Below are positions 1-11,300 of a stretch of DNA of 64,000 nucleotides, in pieces. The translations under genes were made by a program, and so were the position numbers. The DNA lies in the NCBI GenBank assembly GCA_026018925.1, contig JAKSZU010000012.1, positions 44,754,858 to 44,818,857 of the forward strand, written 5' to 3'. Source of the stretch: Tupaia tana (lineage: Eukaryota > Chordata > Mammalia > Scandentia > Tupaiidae). The stretch's first letter is position 1; each line of letters begins with the position of its first letter. Under the pieces are notes generated by a model. The model saw only the letters and a program-made list of their open reading frames with translations. It was not told the origin of the DNA and did no database searches.

Positions 1-337
1 CAAAAGGGAATGCCATGCATGTCAGTCAGTACAGAGACATTAATCTCCCCACTTTAACATTCAATATCTTTTCTATGTTTTCCCCAATCATTATTATTAT
101 TATTCTAATTATTTTTTAAAACAGTCAATTGCTATTTCTCATTTTGCTTGTACAAATACTTTGCCTATCATGAAATACTTCTCAGACAAATCCAGTTGAG
201 AATACTATACATGTCAACATCAACAGTTAATAAGCCATATCTGTTTCTCACTAATGTCCTGCCTATCTATTGTTCACTTGTTATCTTTCTCTATTCTCTT
301 CTCTTCACTTCCCCCATTCCACACTGTCCTATTCTCG

Positions 338-3300
338 TTAAGTACCTTCACTGCTTTTATGTCCTCCAATTTTTTGCTCTCTATTATAGAGTGCTGATAG
401 TCGGTATATATTGAGTGGATACATACAATATCTTTCTTTCATAGCCTGGCTTACTTCACTCAGCAATATATCCTCCGTATCTGACCACTTTCTATCAAAT
501 TCCAGGGTCTTGTTATTTTTTATGGCTGAGTAGTATTCCATAGAGTATATATACCACACTTTTCCAATCCATTCATCAGTTTGTGGACATTTAGGTTGGT
601 TCCATGTCTTGGTAATTGTGAATAATGCTGCAATAAACATTGATGTGCAAGCACTTTTCTGACTGAGCGTTCTCCTGTCTTTTGGGTAAATACCCAGAAG
701 TGGGATTGCTGGATCAAATGGTAGTTCTGTTTGTAGATCTTTGAGGAACCTCCATATTGTTCTCCACAGTGGTTGAACTAGTTTACATTCCCACCAACAG
801 TGTAGGAGGGTTCCCTTTTCACCACATCCCCGCCAACACTTATCACTTTTTATATTCTTAATCTTTGCCATTCTGACAGGGGTTAGGTGGTATCTCATTG
901 TAGTTTTTATCTGCATCTCCCTTATGATGAGGAATGTTGAGCATTTTCTCATATGCTTTTTGGCTGTTCGTATGTCTTCCTTAGAGAGACTTTTGTTCAG
1001 CTCATTTTCCCATCTTTTAATTGGGTTCATCATTTTTTTTCGCATAAGGCACTTGAGTTCCCTATGTATTCTGGTTATCAGTCCCTTGTCTGAGGCATAT
1101 TTAACAAAAATATTTTCCCATTCTGAGGGTTGTCGGTTCACACTTGTTACTGTGTCCTTTGCTGTGCAGAAACTTCTTAGTCTAATATAGTCCCACTTGT
1201 CTATTTTAGGGATTATTGCCTGTGCTTTGGGAGTCTTATTTAAGAAGTCTTTGCCTACTCCAATGTCCCCCAGAGTTTCCCCAGCATTTTCCACCAGTAG
1301 TTTTATTGTTTGAGGTCTTAGGTTCAGATCTTTGATCCATTTTGAGTTGACTGTTGTTAATGGTGAAAGATGGGGGTTCAGTTTCATCTTTCTGCAGGTG
1401 GATACCCAGTTTTTCCAGCACCATTTACTAAAGATGTTTTCCTTTTCCCAATGGATTGACTGATATCCTTTGTCAAAGATCAGTTGGCTGTAAGCTTTGG
1501 GGGTTATTTCTGGGGTCTCTATTCTCTTCCATTGGTCCACTTGTCTGTTTTTATGCCAATACCATGCTGTTTTGATGACCACAGCTTTATAGTATATCTT
1601 GGGATCAGGGAGTGATATGCCTCCTACTCCATTCTTCTTGCGCAGGATTGCTTTTGCAATACGAGGTCTTTTATGGTTCCAGACAAATTCTATGATTGCC
1701 TTTTCTAGATCTCTGAAGAATATCTCTGGTATTTTGATTGGAATTGCATTAAACATGTAGATTAATTTGGGTAGAATTGCCATTTTGATTATGTTAATTC
1801 TTCCAATCCAGGAGCATGGGATGTCCTTCCACATTTTTATGTCACTTTCAATGTCTCTTTTAAGATTTTCGTAGTTTTCTTTATAAAGGTCTTTGACTTT
1901 CTTAGTTAGATTTATCCCTAGGTATCTTATACACCTTGTGGCTACAGTGAAAGGGATTCCTTTCTTCAGCTCTGCTTCGTTCAACTTGTTGTTCATAAAT
2001 AGAAATGCTATAGATTTTTGGATATTAATTTTGTATCCTGCCACCTTACTGTATTCACTTATTACTTCAAGCAGTTTTTTCATGGATACCTTTGGGTCTT
2101 CTAAGTATACCATCATGTCATCTGCAAATAAAGATATTTTCAATTCTTCTTTGCCTATTCGAATGCCTTTAATATTATTCTCTTCTCTGATTGCAATAGC
2201 TAAGACTTCCAGTACTATATTAAAGAGCAGTGGAGAAAGTGGGCAGCCTTGCCTAGTACCTGTTTTCAGAGGAAAAGCTTTCAGCTTTTCCCCATTCAGT
2301 ATAATGTTAGCTGTAGGTTTTTCATAGATTGCTTTTATTGTGCTCAGAAATGACCCTTCTATACCAATCTTACTGAGAGTCTTAATCATAAAAGGATGTT
2401 GTATTTTATCAAATGCTTTCTCCGCATCAATTGAGATGATCATATGGTTTTTATCTTTCTTTCTGTTAATGTGGTGTATTACATTTATGGTCTTGCGTAT
2501 ATTAAACCATCCTTGCATCCCTGGTATAAAGCCTACCTGATCGTGATGAATGATCTTTGTTATATGTTGTTGGATATGATTTGTGAGTATCTTGTTGAGA
2601 ATTTTCGCATCTATATTCATCAATGATATTGGTCTGTAGTTTTCCTTTTTTGTCATATCTTTATCTGTTTTGGGGATGAGGATGATGGAGGCTTCATAAA
2701 ATGAATTCGGAAGGTTTCCTTCCTTTTGAATCTTTAGAAATAATTTTAGTAGGATAGGGGTTAACTCTTCCTTAAAAGTTTTGTAGAATTCAGAAGTGAA
2801 GCCATCTGGGCCTGGGCTTTTCTTTGTTGGGAGATTATTTATTACTGATTCAATCTCCTGGCTTGTTATGGGTCTATTCAGGTCCTCTATGTCTTCCTGA
2901 TCCAGTCTTGGTAGATTATATGCATCCAGGAATTTGTCCATCTCCTCCAGGTTATCTTGTTTGTTGACGTAAAGTTGCTCATAGTATCCTCTAATGATAT
3001 TTTGTATTTCTGCTATGTCTGTGGTAATATTGCCTGTTTCATCACATATTTGATTAATCTGGTTTCTTTCTTTCTTCTTCTTAATCAGTCTAGCCAATGG
3101 TGTGTCGATCTTGTTAATCTTTTCAAAGAACCAGCTTTTGCTTTCATTTATTTTCTGTATGGTTCGTTTATTTTCTATTTCATTTATTTCTGCTCGAACC
3201 TTTATTATTTCTTTTTGCCTGGCATTTTGGGGGTTTGTTTGTTGTTGTTTTTCCAATTCTCTGAGGCATGATGATAAGTTATCTACTTGCCATCTTTCTA

Positions 3301-4238
3301 TCCTTTTCTTATGTGCACTAATTGCTATGAATTTCCCTCTTATGACTGCTTTTGCTGTGTCCCATAGATTCTGGACACTTGTGTACTCATTATCATTAGT
3401 TTCCATAAATTTTTTTATTTCAGCCTTAATTTCTTCAGTAGTGAAGAAGTCATTCAGAAGTAGGTTGTTCAGTCTCCATGTGTTCATGTATCTTCGGGGT
3501 TGTGTCTTGAAATTAATCTTGAGTTTAATTCCATCATGGTCAGAGAAGATGCTGGGTACAGTTTCTATGCCTTTGAATCTATAAAGGCTTGATTTGTGTC
3601 CTAATATATGATCTATCTTTGAAAAGGTCCCATGTCGGGGTGAGAAAAATGTGTATGTTGTGGATGTAGGGTGGAAAGTTCTATAGATATCTGTCAAGCC
3701 CATTCCATTTATAGTATCATTTAAGTCCTGTAGCTCTCTATTTATTTTCTGTCTAGAAGATCTGTCTATAGGAGATAATGGGGTGTTGAGATCTCCAACA
3801 ATTATAGTATTTCTCCCTATTTCTCCTTTAAGCTCCAGCAGTCTTTCCTTCACATATTTAGGTGCACCTGAGTTGGGTGCATAGATATTTATAAGGGTTA
3901 TGTCTTCTTGCTGGATTACCCCTTTTACTATTATATAATGCCCTTCTTTGTCTCTTCTTACAGTCTTTGTCTTGAAATCTATTTTGTCTGAGATCACTAT
4001 CGCTACTCCAGCCTTTTTTTTGATTTCCATTTGCATGGAGTATCTTTTTCCAGCCCTTGACTGTTAGTCTATGTATGTCTTTATCCATAAGGTGAGTTTC
4101 TTGTAGGCAACAGATAGAGGGTTTCTGTTTTCTTATCCATTCAGCCAGTCTATGTCTCTTAACTGGAGAATTTAATCCATTGACATTCAATGTAATTATT
4201 GATATTTCCATACCTGATCCTATCATTAAGTGAGCCAT
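338..4238 (-). CDS. L1 ORF2 (endonuclease / reverse transcriptase), one frameshift in an A8 run
   Basis: ORF2 encodes the enzyme for target-primed reverse transcription. The N-terminal AP-like endonuclease starts at 4238 with [11 protein letters not shown] and QETHL; GDLN is at about 3785-3796 and SDHDG at about 3531-3545. The reverse transcriptase has [24 protein letters not shown] and the catalytic FADD at 2117-2128. Near the C-terminus is the Cys/His motif C-x3-C-x7-H-x4-C, around 785-840. The frame is broken only at 4014-4021, where eight A residues (minus strand) shift the reading frame between NGNQKK and AGVAI. The remaining 1232 codons downstream are open. This is either a real inactivating insertion or a homopolymer sequencing error. 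Confidence 0.9.
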
Positions 4239-4280
4239 TATCTTGATTGCTTTTTGTTCTCGTATAACTGTCTCTGATTT

Positions 4281-5249
4281 TTAGCTTTCCTGGTATAATA
4301 CTCCCTTCAGAACTTCTTGAAGAGCTGGTCTGGAGTTGGTAAATTCCTTCAAATTTTGTTTATTCGAGAATGTTTTTATCTTTTTTTCCCATATGAAAGA
4401 TAATTTTGCCGGGTATAGTATTCTTGGTTGAAATTGTTTTTCACTCAACACTTTTACTATGCTTCCCCATTCTTTCCTTTCCTGCATTGTTTCGGCCGAG
4501 AGATCCGATGTTAGCCTGATGGGGTGACCTTTGTAAGTAACCTGGCGTTTCCCTCTTGCCAACTTTAGTATCTTGTCTTTATCTGTTGTTTTTGCCAGTC
4601 TGGCTATAATGTGCCTTGGAGAAGATCTTCTTGGGTTGATTCTACCCGGGGTCCTATGTATTTCCTGGGTCTGGATACTTGAATGCCTTTCTAGATTTGG
4701 AAAGTTTTCTTCCAGGATTTCGTGGAATAAATTATCTAGGCCCTTATTATTTTCTTCCTCTTCTGGAATACCAATTATCCGGATGTTGGGGCGCTTAATA
4801 GTATCCAGTATTCCTCGTATATTATCCTCATTTTTCATGGTTGTTTTCTCAATCTTCTTGATACTTTTTTCTAGGTCAGATGTTTTGTCTTCTACGTTGG
4901 AGATTCGATCTTCTGCCTGGTCTAACCTACTTTTAATACTTTCAAGGGAGGTTTTGATTTCCTGTATCACATTCTTCAATCCTAAAAGTTCCATCTGGTT
5001 CTTGTTTAAGGTATCCATTTCTTCTTTCAAGTCATTGAAGGACTTCCTCATCTCCTGGAGCTCCTTGTCTCTTTTCTCTTCCATCTCAGTTAGTTTGGTC
5101 ACTACAAATAATCTGAATTCCTTATCAGACATGTCCACGACGTCCATTGCATTGACTGTGGGTGGTGTAGCTTTGATGATTTCCCTTGGGGGAGAGGCCT
5201 TTTCTTGGTTGCTCATGTTTCTTGAGCCTCTGCGATTGTTCCTAGTCAT
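4281..5249 (-). CDS. L1 ORF1 protein (RNA-binding retrotransposon chaperone), intact
   Basis: This open frame of 322 codons encodes the L1 ORF1 protein, which forms trimers, coats L1 RNA and acts as a nucleic-acid chaperone. The N-terminal half is a heptad-rich coiled coil, roughly residues 50-150, rich in K, E and L (for example KTSLESIKSRLDQAEDRIS). It is followed by the RRM-like region with the typical LDTIKRPNIRIIGIPE motif, and a C-terminal domain containing PRHIIARLAKTTDKDKIL and QPRILYPAKLSF. Length is close to the family norm of about 340. The start chosen is the first Met, followed by TRNNRRGSRN. It lies upstream of ORF2 on the same RNA, with a spacer of about 42 nt. Confidence 0.93.
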   Translation of the reverse strand: MTRNNRRGSRNMSNQEKASPPREIIKATPPTVNAMDVVDMSDKEFRLFVVTKLTEMEEKRDKELQEMRKSFNDLKEEMDTLNKNQMELLGLKNVIQEIKTSLESIKSRLDQAEDRISNVEDKTSDLEKSIKKIEKTTMKNEDNIRGILDTIKRPNIRIIGIPEEEENNKGLDNLFHEILEENFPNLERHSSIQTQEIHRTPGRINPRRSSPRHIIARLAKTTDKDKILKLARGKRQVTYKGHPIRLTSDLSAETMQERKEWGSIVKVLSEKQFQPRILYPAKLSFIWEKKIKTFSNKQNLKEFTNSRPALQEVLKGVLYQES

Positions 5250-5760
5250 CAGGTAATCTATATGTTTCTTCCTAACTGATTGTTAAAAGTTGTACAGGCT
5301 TAGAAAATTGATGATTTCCCTTATGGTTGGCCTACCTGTTGCTCACAATTACCATTAACTGTTGCCACTACCCTGGATGGCCCAAAGTCCTCACTGTCTC
5401 TAAGGAGAGGTGAGCCTTCAATTGACTGAAAAAGCAACACCCCAAAAGCAAAGAAAAACAGAATGAAAAAAGGAAATCGCGCGGTGCCGCGCGCTATTCA
5501 AATCACTACAATTCAAAGAGTCCAAAGACTAGTGGGAAAGGGTCAGAAGATGAGTGACAAGACCAGGTTGGTCGGGCCTGCAGCCTGAGTCGGCCTGGAG
5601 CCCGGAACTGCTGGCCGGCTTGATCCGGGTTGCGGGTGGGGTGGGGTGGGAGTTCGCCTTAAAGTCCCAGACAACCAACCTGGGGTCCAAGGAGGAGAAA
5701 CGGTGGGGATGCGTGGAGATTCAGAAGGATTGGGCCTGCAGCCTGAGTCCGCCTCTAATG
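5250..5760 (-). promoter_or_regulatory. L1 5'UTR / internal promoter region
   Basis: This is the GC-rich leader upstream of ORF1. It includes a CpG-dense patch (gcgcggtgccgcgcgc, about 5478-5493). A 14-base block, gggcctgcagcctg, occurs twice, at about 5574 and 5734, suggesting a partial internal duplication. L1 5'UTRs normally carry the internal Pol II promoter. The promoter role is inferred from position, and the outer boundary is approximate. Confidence 0.6.
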
Positions 5761-5865
5761 TCTTTGTTTTGACTGATACGCATGGTATTCATGCTGGAAA
5801 AAACAATGTTGTACACTGTAAAGATATATGTGATTAAATGTAAATTAAAATAAAAATAATTTTAA
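5761..5865 (+). mobile_element. L1 3' end fragment, plus strand
   Basis: The sequence tgactgatacgcatgg followed by caatgttgtacactgtaaag and an AT-rich tail matches the terminal L1 3'UTR seen at 41792-42042 (there on minus) and at about 35300-35370. It abuts the 5' end of the minus-strand full-length L1, so the full-length element probably inserted next to or into an older copy. Confidence 0.6.
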
Positions 5866-5944
5866 TCACCAGTTCCAGCACATGACTGAAATAATTTTTT
5901 TCGTTTTGTTTTGTTTTTGTTTTTGTTTTTGTTTTATTTTTTAA

Positions 5945-6885
5945 GCAGGGCATGTTTGAACGTCAAAGTGGCACCCTTTCACACAGAATCTGGAATCTCT
6001 CTGAACATTTACAATACAACATTGGTTGGCAGAAGGAGCCCTTTATGAAAGTGTTCCTAGTGTTTCCATGAGCTCAAACTAACCAGCGTTTCTATATCTG
6101 ACAAAAGAGGGCTTGCATAATCGTGGGCAGTATATGTAATGCTGTCTTCTCAATTATTAACTCATGGAGCAGGACATAAGGAATTGGGGGCTACATGGGC
6201 AGATGAAAGTGTGAAACAGAAGCTGAGTAGAGACTAGGTCAGCAATGAAGGGAGGAGGGAATAGTAGGGGTAGACATGACTGTGCTGTTATATGGAGGAA
6301 AGGAAAGGAAGATTCAGAGGATGAAGCTAGAAAGGAAGTGAAGATGACCAAAGTGATTTTAAAAAAAAAAGTTTTTTGACAAAGTCTCCCTATATTGTAA
6401 TTCTCAAATCCTTGATTTTATGAATTATTTTATCCACTTCCTTCCTATTGATCTTGGGAAGTCACCATAAACCCACATGTTGGTGTACTAAAGGTAGACA
6501 CATTTACAACTGGATTATAGAGAGTAGGACTGGTTTTCCTTCTTAGAAAAACTGTGAAACATCTCTCCCTGCCACAACTGTCTTGCCTAGAATTATCTTC
6601 CTCTGATCACTACGATCAAATCTAGGAATCTAGGGAGATTGGCTTTCTCAGTAGAGAAGCAAATGCCAGAAGCAGATTTAGAGGAAGTGGTATTTGCTTA
6701 AAAGGAACAAAATAAGCCCTTACAAGTCCCTATTTCTCTTACAATTATCTGTCAGTCAAAGTACTGGACCACAGTGGAAATCAGCAAATAAAACATCTCA
6801 CTTGAGACTGGATGAAGAATGAGTTCAATCTCTACTTCTCCTCTTTTTACATCCCCAAGAAATATAAAAAAAAGCTATTTTATTT
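5945..6885. other. 5' flank of the SCGB1D duplication unit; no gene seen
   Basis: Positions 5945-6200 align readily with 39572-39830 (shared phrases catgtttgaacSTCAA, cacagaatctgga, aactcatggagcagga). From 6200 to 6885 the sequence is unique, without a convincing ORF or repeat that I recognise. Confidence 0.6.
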
Positions 6886-7128
6886 CATTTTTTTAAGGTT
6901 TTGCCATTGGGCCTGTGTGCTCTCCATAGACAGACAGAGAGAGGGAAAGTGAGAAATCATCCCTCATGGGAGAGGACCAAGCCACAATCCTTTTTCCTCC
7001 ATTCTCCTCTTGGAATTTTGGGCATGCACATGTGCCCAACGTGATTTTAAAGACACCAGGTCTGGGACTTGAACCATAGCCTGACATATGAGAGACTAGT
7101 TCCTTAACCACCACACCACTTACTGGCT
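6885..7128 (-). mobile_element. tRNA-like SINE, long type, diverged
   Basis: Inverted copy: T-rich start, then the gccattgggcctgtgtgctctcc block, the polypurine gacagagagaggg stretch, the cctccattctcctcttgg block, and the tRNA-like end (accacaccacttactggctc). It has no intact target duplication, so it is older than the copies near 13.8 and 55.5 kb. Confidence 0.75.
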
Positions 7129-8205
7129 CTGGATTCTGCATTTTTGAAAAAGCTCCCCATTGATTATAGAAACCTCTAACCTGGGATGTGACTCCTCTCT
7201 ACTGTAAGTTCACTTAAACAGGTAATTTATGATGATAGAAACCTCTTCCTGCTCACACAGAGTATGATGGCAGTGGAATGGAAGGTGGGGTGTGTATTGC
7301 TGAGGCTGGAGGTTGCCTTAAACTGCCATTAAATATGAGATTAAATAGCTCTGGAGGATTCCACAGGCAGCAAATCTGGGTGGGAACTGGAAGGCTTGAA
7401 CTTCATGGGGTGAGGGAAGTGAGAACCCACACCGTCCCCTGGGTCTTCATTACCATCATCTTCCCTGCCCAGAGCCCATCAGCAGAGGAATTCTTAACAC
7501 CTTTGATGCTTACCTGGATGCTGGCACCCAGGAACTCCTGAGAATAGGGAGACAGTGGTGTTGGCTTGCAAATACCTAGACATCACTGTGGCCTTGGTGT
7601 AAGTGGGTGGAAAAAAATTGAGCCTCAATTGTACCAACAACTCCACCCATAAACAAAGACTCTGGCTGTGGAGTGAAGCCCATAAGAAAATAGAAACAGC
7701 AGTTCTTTTATACACAAATGTGGGATGTGTTCACAATACTTTAAGCTGTCTACATGGTGAAAATGGTGATAATGGAAGGGGCCAAGGGAGAGAACAGGCC
7801 TGATTAGACCTGAGCAATACCGAAACACACCTTGTGGGCTGTCAGATGGGGGTGGGGTATCATTATGAGGCGGCCTTGAGCTCCTGCTCTCTCATAACCA
7901 AAGTGTGTCCTCCCAGCTTCCTGTATCCCAGATGTGAGAACCCACTTGTGCCTCTGCACTGACAGGGAGAACAAATGCATAATAACTGAAACCTCAGGGG
8001 TAAAATGAGGCTCCAGGGATCATTTCTAAAGGCACCTAGACAGTTACCTGGAGGGCAGGGCAATTTCCTGTTGTGCAGCTCTCCTGTACTCTGCCCCTTG
8101 GAGGGAAGTGTGGACATGTGACAATGATGAATGACATCAGCTTTGTTGAGGAGAGAGGGCTGGAGCCCAGGGCTGTGACTCGCTATAACCTGTGTGGGTG
8201 AGCTC
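7129..8205. other. Upstream region of the SCGB1D gene, partly duplicated at 62565-63680
   Basis: No gene is seen in 7129-7669. From 7670 onward the sequence aligns with 62565-63680 (shared ggtgataatggaaggggccaa, cccagcttcctgt, ccttggagggaRg, gacatgtgaca). This is therefore the conserved promoter-proximal part of the two SCGB1D-type genes. Confidence 0.65.
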
Positions 8206-8211
8206 ACTAGG

Positions 8212-8218
8212 TATAAAT
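8212..8218 (+). promoter_or_regulatory. TATA box of the SCGB1D gene
   Basis: TATAAAT lies 90 bases upstream of the ATG at 8308, in the tract that also aligns with 63684-63690 upstream of the second gene. Transcription would start about 25-30 bases downstream, near 8240. Confidence 0.8.
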
Positions 8219-8307
8219 AGCCTTGGAGGACTCCACAGGCTCCTGTGGTTAAATCCACATCACTCATCATTTGGTGAAGCTGAAAGGTCAAAGCAAAACT
8301 CACCCCC

Positions 8308-8362
8308 ATGAAGCTGTGGATGTCTCTCCTGCTGGTCACTCTGGCCCTTTGTTGTTATGAGG
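8308..8362 (+). other. SCGB1D-like: SCGB1D coding exon 1
   Basis: It encodes the signal peptide (M-K-L-W-M-S followed by a leucine-rich core, CCYE) and ends with the first base of an Ala codon before a consensus gtgagt donor. It is nearly identical in plan to 63778-63832. Confidence 0.9.
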
Positions 8363-11300
8363 GTGAGTGTCATTTGTCATCAGTCCAGCACCATCCCTGA
8401 CAAGGGCTCTTCCCATAATATCCTGTTTGGGTGCACTGGGGTCAGATAGGCCAAAATGTCAAGGCTTTTCCTGTGTTTGCTGGACTAGCCTCCCCCAAAT
8501 GCAGGGATTATTTTTATCAATTTCCAAAATTTTGGAACTTCTATTAAACAATAACTAAAGGCAAATTAGGAAAATTCTTCTGCCTATGTGTTCATTCCTT
8601 GACTGTGATCTGTATGTCCAAAGCATTAGGATGTAGATTGTAGGAAGATCTAGGCTTTTACCAGCCAGTCTTTTAAATTGGGGTAAAATTCTTTGAGCCT
8701 CCTCTTATCATTGGTGTTTATAGCTACCACCAGGAGTTCTTATGAGAGTAGCGTGAACATTAAACAGGCATCAAAAAGCTATCCAGTAGTGGGAACCAGC
8801 AGTTAGCGTAATGGCTATGTCGCTGGACTCCCACATAGTTGACCGCGGTTTGCGTCCTGGACCCGGTGGCTTAAAACTCACGCCGGGCGCGTGTGCGTGC
8901 GTGCCCAAGATCCCGAGAGGAGAATGGAGGAGAAGGGATTGCGGTGTGACCATTCCCCCTGGGGGGTGATTTCTCGCTTTCTGTCTCTATGTCTCTCTCT
9001 GTCTGTCTGGTGAGTGCACGCGCCCTATAGTGAAAATCTCTCAAAAAAAAAAAGCTATCCAGTAGTCATCAGACACTCTTCCACCCAGGTTCTCTAGGTG
9101 ACTTTGAACCCATGGCCTTTTCTTTTTCTTTTTTAAAATTTTTGTGCCAATACCATACTGTTTTGATTATCACAGCTTTATAGCATATTTTCGGGTCAGA
9201 TAGTGCGATGCCACCCACTCCACTTTTCTTGCACAGGATTGCTTTGTCAATAAAAGGTCTTTTATGATTCCAGATAAATTGTATACTTGTCTTTTCTAGA
9301 TCTGCGAAAAATATCTCTGGTACTTTGATTGGGATTGTGTTAAACATGTAGTTTAATTTGGGTAGATTTGCCATTTTGATTATATTAATTCTGCCAATCC
9401 AGGAACACTTTTTTATGTCCCTCCACTTTTTTATGTCATTTTCAATTTTTTTTTAGCTTATCATAGTTTTCCTTGTGGATGTCTTTAACTTCTTTGGATA
9501 GATTTATTCCTAGGTATCTTATACTTTTTGTGGCAATGGTAAATGAAATTACTTTCTTCAGCTATATCTCAGTCTGCCTGACATTTGTATATGGAAATGC
9601 TATAGATTTCTGTATGTTGATTTTGTATCCTGCAACTTTACTGTATTCATTTACTACTTCCAGGACTTTTTTTCATGTATACCATTGGATCTTCTATGTA
9701 TACAATCATGCCATCTGCAAATAGAGATAATATCACCTCTTCTTTTCCTATTTGAATGCCTTTTATTTTATTCTCTTTTCTGACTGCATTGGCGAGGACT
9801 TCCAGTACTATATTGAAAAGGAGTGGAGAAAGTTGGCATCCTTGTCTTGTACCAGTTTTTAGCAGAAAAGCTTTCAGCTTTTCCTCATCCAGGAATGTTC
9901 AACATACACAAAACCATAAATATAATATACCATATTAAGAAAGAAAGATGAAAAATATGATCATATCAATTGATGCAGAGAAAGCATCTGATAAAATACA
10001 TCTCTTCATGATTAAGACTCTCAGCAAAATCAGCATAGGTCATTCCTCAACACAATAAAAATATGTCTATGAAAAACCCATTTCTAACATTTTTTTTCCT
10101 AAGGAAAAAAAAGGAAAGCAAATTTCTGTAAATCAGAGAAGTATTTGAAAGTAATGGAGTGTGAATTAGTGATCAGGAAACCCATCTTAACTATTCCCTT
10201 TGTTGTATAATCTTGAGGAAGTCACAACTTTGAGGGTCTTAAATTGCCATGACAAATACGTAATAGGAACCTAAAGTCCTGGGCATCCTTTCTAGTCTAA
10301 CATCAGGGAGCCATGGGTAAAAAAATATAAACTTTTCTTATATAAATTGCATTTTCATTCTTATGCTTCAGCCAATTCACTGGTCTGTCCAGACTTAATT
10401 GCAAAAGTGGAAAACTTCTTACTCTCTTCTAATGATAAGCTTGCGTCACAACTTTTCACATATCATGTACTTTCGAAATATGTAGAAGCAACATTGGAAG
10501 CGAAGAAATGTACGGACAAACTTTCCCATGGAGAGAGACTCCGACTTGTAAGCATACTGGTAATTACTTTCTCCTTTATACATTAGAGGGTCTTATCAGC
10601 CACACATCCTGGGGTGAGATTAACTGGCTGCTCCATGAGGCTCTGGGGTGGGGTACCTTCCTTGCTGCTTTTCTCTTGATAATGTACCTGCTCCCCAGGG
10701 TCAATGCTACCAGGATACCTATGGAAATGAATGTAGCTGCTCACAAAATCTTGAGCACATTCGTTGTCTCAGGTCACTTCTTAGATGACACAATCTCCCC
10801 AGTGTCCTGAGAGGGGGGATGGTCAGGGCCCCATGTAGGATTGTTGGAGAGCCTACAGCCTCACTGTCTAGGAATTTCATTGAGGATAAGGTCCACTCAT
10901 CCAGTGGGCACAAGCACTGTGGAATCTCATGAGTAGTGTTGGGGCTGTTGAACAAGGAGACAGAGGGAGAGGACAAGATCAGGCCTCTGGAGATACAACC
11001 GTGGCAGTTGAGAGTCTATAGGAGCTTCTGTAGACCCAAAACTTACTCTCAGCTCTTTCGACCCTGTGGCCCCCTCCTTACATACAAGTATCCTTTTATT
11101 TATTTAGGTTTTTTGACTGTAGGGTATGTGCGCTCTCCAGAAAGACAGAGAGAGACAGAAAGCAAGAAATCACCCCTCCCCCCAGAGGAGATGGCCACAT
11201 TGCAATTTCTTGTCCTCCACTCTCCTCTTAGGATCTTGAGCATGCACACACATATGCCCCGCTTGAGTTTCAAGCCACTGGCTCCAGGACTCAAACCAGG

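Larger units (their letters stand above)
1..5760 (-). mobile_element. Full-length LINE-1 (L1), nearly intact; 3' end runs off the left edge
   Basis: This is an autonomous non-LTR retrotransposon on the minus strand. Reading leftwards it has a CpG-bearing 5'UTR (about 5760-5250), ORF1 (5249-4281), a short spacer, ORF2 (4238-338) and a 3'UTR (337-1). The same 3'UTR recurs at 41792-42042, where it continues about 100 bases past the point matching window position 1, so roughly that much is missing here. ORF1 is open and ORF2 has a single frameshift, which marks a young insertion. The exact 5' boundary is uncertain because target-site duplications cannot be compared across the window edge. Confidence 0.93.

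Noticed and set aside
8791-8920. tRNA gene suggested by the tRNA-like SINE head
   Set aside because: The A- and B-box-like blocks are there, but no cloverleaf with acceptor stem closes, and the same sequence recurs in dozens of SINE copies.
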